In this document: one piece after another, positions 13,901 to 16,138 of the stretch
How positions within the stretch are numbered: position 1 is the first letter of the stretch
Layout: each line of letters begins with the position of its first letter
NCBI GenBank assembly: GCA_046483065.1
Contig: JAWODW010000058.1
Location: forward strand, 1 to 16,138
DNA length: 16,138 bases
Direction of reading: 5' to 3'
Source of the DNA: JAWVYT01 sp046483065
Lineage (GTDB): Bacteria > Gemmatimonadota > Gemmatimonadetes > Longimicrobiales > RSA9
Translations under genes and position numbers: made by a program
Notes under the pieces: generated by a model
Database searches by the model: none
What the model saw: the letters and a program-made list of their open reading frames with translations, nothing else
Told to the model about the DNA's origin: nothing

Positions 13901-14161
13901 GAGGTCCACAAGCTGGTGGGCGTGCTCCAGAAGCTGGTGGACGCGGGGCACACGGTGGTGGTGATCGAGCACAACCTGGGCATGATCCGTGCAGCGGACT
14001 GGATCATCGACCTGGGCCCGGAGGGCGGGCCGGGGGGCGGCCGGATCGTTGCGGCGGGCCGGCCGCGTGAGGTGGCGGGCGTGGGCGCGAGCCACACGGG
14101 TCGGTACCTGAAGGCGGTGCTGGAGGGGGGTGCGGCGGCGAAGGCGGCGGTGGCCGAGTAG
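10973..14161 (+). CDS. uvrA: UvrA, excinuclease ABC subunit A, with three in-frame low-complexity inserts
   Basis: UvrA is the dimeric ABC-type ATPase that finds DNA lesions in nucleotide excision repair and loads UvrB. The 1062-residue protein has Walker A GPSGSGKSS (40-48), signature LSGGETQR (547-554) and Walker B VLDEPTIGLH (571-580). The second half has Walker A GVSGSGKST (742-750), LSGGEAQRM (938-946) and ILDEPTTGL (965-973). A CX2CX19CX2C zinc finger sits at 848-874. An earlier finger reads C284-ETH-...-C309-EEC, with His in place of one Cys. Typical UvrA has about 940-960 residues. The excess lies in three repetitive stretches at about 257-270, 468-508 and 645-690. The start is the GTG at 10973; a TTG at 10994 would give MTQSAILVRNARQHN, closer to the usual N-terminus. 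Confidence 0.95.
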   Translation: MNPASWPLTQSAILVRNARQHNLKGIDLDLPHRKLIVVTGPSGSGKSSLAFDTIYAEGQRRYVESLSTYAKQFLERMEKPAVDRVEGIAPAVAIEQRNPTKTSRSTVGTATEVHDYLRLLWARAGVTVCPECGEVVEPDTVQSATDEVLELEAGTRIVVAFPLPLSARAGHERVVENLREMGFVRVLAGNETLMLDDASASDPEALGHDLAKEDSVLVVVDRLKVDPDGQERLADSIGTAFAEGEGECVVVIYDDAPTQTSDLRSQISEVSGRPALRFSERFRCETHPDLTFLEPTPRLFSFNNPYGSCEECKGFGAVLEYDEDLIVPVPERSLREGAVEPWEVKRYRKRYRSKLLDFARQRGVDLDTPWEELPERFRRHVIHGVKRKGKGKSFQGVIPFLKSREKKKYKAYIRVFLRKYQMARTCPECDGYRLRPEALHVKVADRHIGEIAMLRIEEAREWFESLGADSGSGSGSYSGGADEGEGDSGRDPTTSPTPTTKPTSSHHLRQTTPSVAGPILEEINDRLEFLDDVGLGYLTLDRQTRTLSGGETQRITLANSLGASLMDTLYVLDEPTIGLHARDNDRLIRLLEKLRDAGNTVLVVEHDPAVLQRADEIVELGPASGEKGGHVVFQGTVEELLGLAKNLDLDLDSDSKLKEEDGDEASAAPDARNPGTSTNPNPNENHPEATATARYLAGELTPPESRERPVDRKSLRVEGATLHNLDAVDVEVPLNTLTVVTGVSGSGKSTLVHDVLFRALERELEGEHSAKEHLGEAVGSYERMEGVGYLDAVALVDQSPIGRTPRSNPATYTKAFDYIRKIFADQPLSKERGYDKGRFSFNTKGGRCEECKGDGVVQVEMVFMADVYVPCDACGGARYSPETLEVKVKGKTIRDVLELTVDEAIRFFIREDRLGRTLWQLQQVGLGYLRLGQAAPTLSGGEAQRMKIARELARAGKRKGKRLYILDEPTTGLSGPEVHKLVGVLQKLVDAGHTVVVIEHNLGMIRAADWIIDLGPEGGPGGGRIVAAGRPREVAGVGASHTGRYLKAVLEGGAAAKAAVAE
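11745..11779 (+). repeat. Heptamer tandem repeat inside uvrA
   Basis: Five consecutive 7-base units run CTCAGAC, three times CTCAGAT, then CTCGGAA. The core is rich in the palindrome AGATCT, and AGAC/GTCT flank it, so the transcript can fold back. It encodes TQTSDLRSQISEV within residues 258-270 and keeps the frame. Confidence 0.8.
12379..12474. repeat. Degenerate hexamer inverted repeat inside uvrA
   Basis: The left arm (12379-12408) is five hexamers: TTCGGG, CTCGGG, GTCGGG, CTCGTA, CTCGGG. The right arm (12445-12474) is CCCCAC, TACCAG, CCCCAC, CCCCAC, TACCAA. Reverse-complementing the left arm and laying it on the right arm in register gives 21 of 30 matches, with the single TAC-containing unit aligned with TACCAG. 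It encodes the SGSGSGSYSG...PTTSPTPTTKP linker. Confidence 0.65.
12911..13021. repeat. Hexamer inverted repeat with perfect 17-bp arms inside uvrA
   Basis: Three TTGGAT hexamers are followed by TCGGAT, TCGAAA and TTGAAG on the left. On the right ACGAATCCAAATCCAAATG reads as the reverse complement. ATTTGGATTTGGATTCG (12915-12931) pairs perfectly with 13005-13021. The AT-rich arms stand out sharply from the rest of uvrA. It encodes NLDLDLDSDSKL and NPGTSTNPNPNEN. Confidence 0.85.
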
Positions 14162-14212
14162 GGCGGGCGGATCGGGAGGGGTGGGTGTGTCCCGTCGCCC
14201 CCCCGTTTCGAG

Positions 14213-14242
14213 TTAAAGTCGGGGGTCGAAGACACCGATACT
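14213..14242 (+). promoter_or_regulatory. Possible promoter of the histidine kinase gene
   Basis: TTAAAG (14213-14218) and GATACT (14237-14242) are 18 bases apart in the AT-richer part of the gap after uvrA. A start near 14249 would leave a leader of about 27 bases before the GTG at 14276. No clear terminator for uvrA was found in this gap. Confidence 0.35.
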
Positions 14243-14275
14243 GATAGGTGAACCCATTTTGAACGGCGGTCGCGG

Positions 14276-16138
14276 GTGGTGGACACACTGACGTACGCGT
14301 GGGACCCCCTGGCCGGAGCGTATTTCCTGGCGTCGCTGGTGGTCTTCACGGCGACGGCCGGTGTGTTCGTGCACGGCCGGTTCGCGCCCGCCAGCCGCCG
14401 CTTCTTCGTTCTGGGTGCCGTCGCCGCCGGCTGGCTGGCCGCGCTGGGGATGGCGGTCCTGTCTGCGGACCCGTCCACGGAGTTCATCTGGCTCCGTTTC
14501 GCGTGGGTCATCGACCCGTTCCTGGTCGCGGCGCTGTACTGGCTGGTCCTGGAGCTCACGGGTGTCCGGCGCCGGGCCATGGGCTACGCCGTATGGAGCG
14601 TCGCTGTGGGCTTTGCGGCGATGAGCATCAGCACACCAGAGTTGGTCCGGGGACTCGAGTCCGCGACCCGGCAATACACCCTCACCGGCTACGGCTGGCT
14701 GGGCGGGCTGTACCTCCTGTACGTCTTGACGGTGGTGGCGCTGGCCATGAGGGAGCTGGTGCGGTCCCGGATCCACTCCCCGTCGCCGGCCCATCGGGTG
14801 GAGCGGGGCGCGCTGCTCGCCGCGGCGACCTTCGCCGTCCTGACGGTGTTGGAATACTGGATCCCCACCGAGGTCTACCGGGCGGGCCCCGTGACGCCGC
14901 CGGCGCTGATCCTCGCCGCGGTGGCCGGTCTATGGGTCGCGCTCCGGCACCAGGTCTTCTCGGTACACCGGACGTTCGGCATGAGCCAGGTCCTGTCGGC
15001 CATGTCCGACGCGGTCCTGCTGCTGGACGAGTACGGGCGTATCCACGGCGCGAACCGTGCCGCGAGCGAGCTCCTGGGCGCCGCCGAGGAGGCGCTGAGC
15101 GGCGTCCCGGTCTCGACGTACCTCCGGACGGAGGAGGGTGATGAGGGGTGGCTGCCGGAGCCCGGCGCAGTCATCCGGGACCGGGAGCTGCGGCTGCGGG
15201 CGCCGACGGGCGAGCGCATCGCCGTGAGCGTGGCCGCCCAGCCGCTGGTGGAGCGTGGTCGGCAGGTGGGGGCGGTGGTGGTGGCCCGGGACATCCGGGA
15301 CCGGCTGGCGGCGGAGGAGGAGCTGGAGCTCCAGCGTCGCTACTTCGAGGACCTGTTCGACAACATCCCCGAGGCCATCGCGCTGGTGGACGAGCAGGAC
15401 CGGATCCTCCGGGTGAACGACGAGTTCACCCGCTTCTTCGGCTACACCGAGTCGGAGGCGGTGGGCCGCACCATCGAGGAGCTGATCGTGCCGGAGGACC
15501 GGCGCGACGAGGGCCGGGAGTTCGCCCGCACGGTGGCGAACGGCGAGTCGATCATGGAGGAGACGGTACGGCGCCGGAAGGACGGGACGGTGGTGGACGT
15601 CTCGATCCTGGCCCGTCGTCTGGAGATCCCCGGCGAGCCGCTGCAGCTGTACGGCATCTACCGCGACATCACGGGCCGGAAGGAGGCGGAGCGGCAGCTG
15701 CGGGCGCGGGAGGAGGAGCTGCGGCACGCCCAGAAGATGGAGGCTGTGGGGACGCTGGCCGGCGGCGTGGCCCACGACTTCAACAACCTGCTGACGGTGA
15801 TCAACGGGCACGTGCGGTTCGCCCTCGACGACCTGTCGGACCCGGAGCAGGTACGCCGGGACCTGGAGGAGGTGGAGCGAGCGGGGGTGCGGGCGGCGAA
15901 CCTGACGCAGCAGCTCCTGGCCTTCAGCAGCCGGCAGGTGCTACGCCCCCGGGTCCTGGACATCAACGAGGTGATCCGGGAGATGGAGCGGATGCTGGGC
16001 CGGCTCATCGGTGAGCACATCCGTCTCGAGACCCGCCTCGCCGACGAGCCCTGCCGGGTCCGGGCCGACCGGGGCCAGATCGACCAGGTGCTGGTCAACC
16101 TGGTGGTGAACGCCCGGGACGCCATGCCGGAGGGCGGC
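14276..16138 (+). CDS. Membrane histidine kinase, 7TM-PAS-PAS-HisKA (cut by window end)
   Basis: The frame is open for 621 residues to the window end. The first 230 or so residues contain about seven hydrophobic helices (AYFLASLVVFTATAGVFV, FFVLGAVAAGWLAALGMAVL, and later ALILAAVAGLWVAL), matching the N-terminal 7TM sensor region of some kinases. A first PAS domain spans about 237-345 (SQVLSAMSDAVLLLDEYGRIHGANRAASELLG). A second spans about 355-470 (YFEDLFDNIPEAIALVDEQDRILRVNDEFTRFFGY), ending in the PAC-like YRDITGRKEAERQL. The HisKA domain has GTLAGGVAHDFNNLLTVINGH with phospho-acceptor H500. The ATP-binding domain begins with the N box QVLVNLVVNARDAMPEGG. Kinases with the HDFNN box often end in a receiver domain, which would lie outside the window. 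The start is GTG 14276 or 14279, as a TGA lies just upstream in frame. Confidence 0.9.
   Translation, partial: MVDTLTYAWDPLAGAYFLASLVVFTATAGVFVHGRFAPASRRFFVLGAVAAGWLAALGMAVLSADPSTEFIWLRFAWVIDPFLVAALYWLVLELTGVRRRAMGYAVWSVAVGFAAMSISTPELVRGLESATRQYTLTGYGWLGGLYLLYVLTVVALAMRELVRSRIHSPSPAHRVERGALLAAATFAVLTVLEYWIPTEVYRAGPVTPPALILAAVAGLWVALRHQVFSVHRTFGMSQVLSAMSDAVLLLDEYGRIHGANRAASELLGAAEEALSGVPVSTYLRTEEGDEGWLPEPGAVIRDRELRLRAPTGERIAVSVAAQPLVERGRQVGAVVVARDIRDRLAAEEELELQRRYFEDLFDNIPEAIALVDEQDRILRVNDEFTRFFGYTESEAVGRTIEELIVPEDRRDEGREFARTVANGESIMEETVRRRKDGTVVDVSILARRLEIPGEPLQLYGIYRDITGRKEAERQLRAREEELRHAQKMEAVGTLAGGVAHDFNNLLTVINGHVRFALDDLSDPEQVRRDLEEVERAGVRAANLTQQLLAFSSRQVLRPRVLDINEVIREMERMLGRLIGEHIRLETRLADEPCRVRADRGQIDQVLVNLVVNARDAMPEGG

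Overview
The window is very GC-rich bacterial DNA with tightly packed genes. The XPB-type helicase beside a Bax1/DUF790 nuclease, the UvrA sequence type and the HDFNN-type sensor kinase suggest a high-GC environmental phylum. Gemmatimonadota is my best guess from general resemblance, with low confidence. There is no rRNA, tRNA or CRISPR array.

Layout. Positions 1-2224 hold the right arm of a dispersed repeat, an NTF2/SnoaL-like protein (minus), a DUF6364-like antitoxin with its PIN toxin (minus) and an NAD(P)-binding SDR protein (plus). Positions 2225-5862 hold an orphan HicB-like protein, an overlapping minus-strand pair (DUF6036/AbiEii-like nucleotidyltransferase plus a winged-helix protein), a carboxymuconolactone-decarboxylase-like protein and an MNT/HEPN toxin-antitoxin pair. 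Positions 5863-7040 hold a repeat arm, an intact VapBC pair, a 94-bp relic of the MNT gene and a head-to-head pair of repeat arms. Positions 7041-9949 encode the XPB-type helicase and the Bax1-type nuclease, followed by a small hydrophilic protein converging on them. Positions 10317-10906 hold another repeat arm and a second, damaged VapBC copy. Positions 10973-14161 encode UvrA, and 14276 to the window end encodes most of a 7TM/PAS/PAS histidine kinase.

How it fits together. DNA-repair genes (XPB-Bax1 and UvrA) sit within a cluster of five or six toxin-antitoxin or abortive-infection-like modules. Several modules abut copies of one dispersed repeat family. Arms of that family are degenerate tandem hexamers, and where two arms adjoin (6831-7005) they form a long inverted repeat. 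Two structurally similar hexamer-palindrome blocks, plus a third heptamer array, lie in frame inside uvrA and make it about 100 residues longer than usual. The 94-bp MNT relic and the VapBC2 deletions (both junctions at short direct repeats) show the cluster has been rearranged.

Several start codons (MNT, vapB1, XPB, DUF6036) lie only 6-7 bases after a -10-like hexamer and lack a good Shine-Dalgarno sequence, which suggests leaderless transcripts. All functions are inferred from motifs read by eye; no database search was possible.
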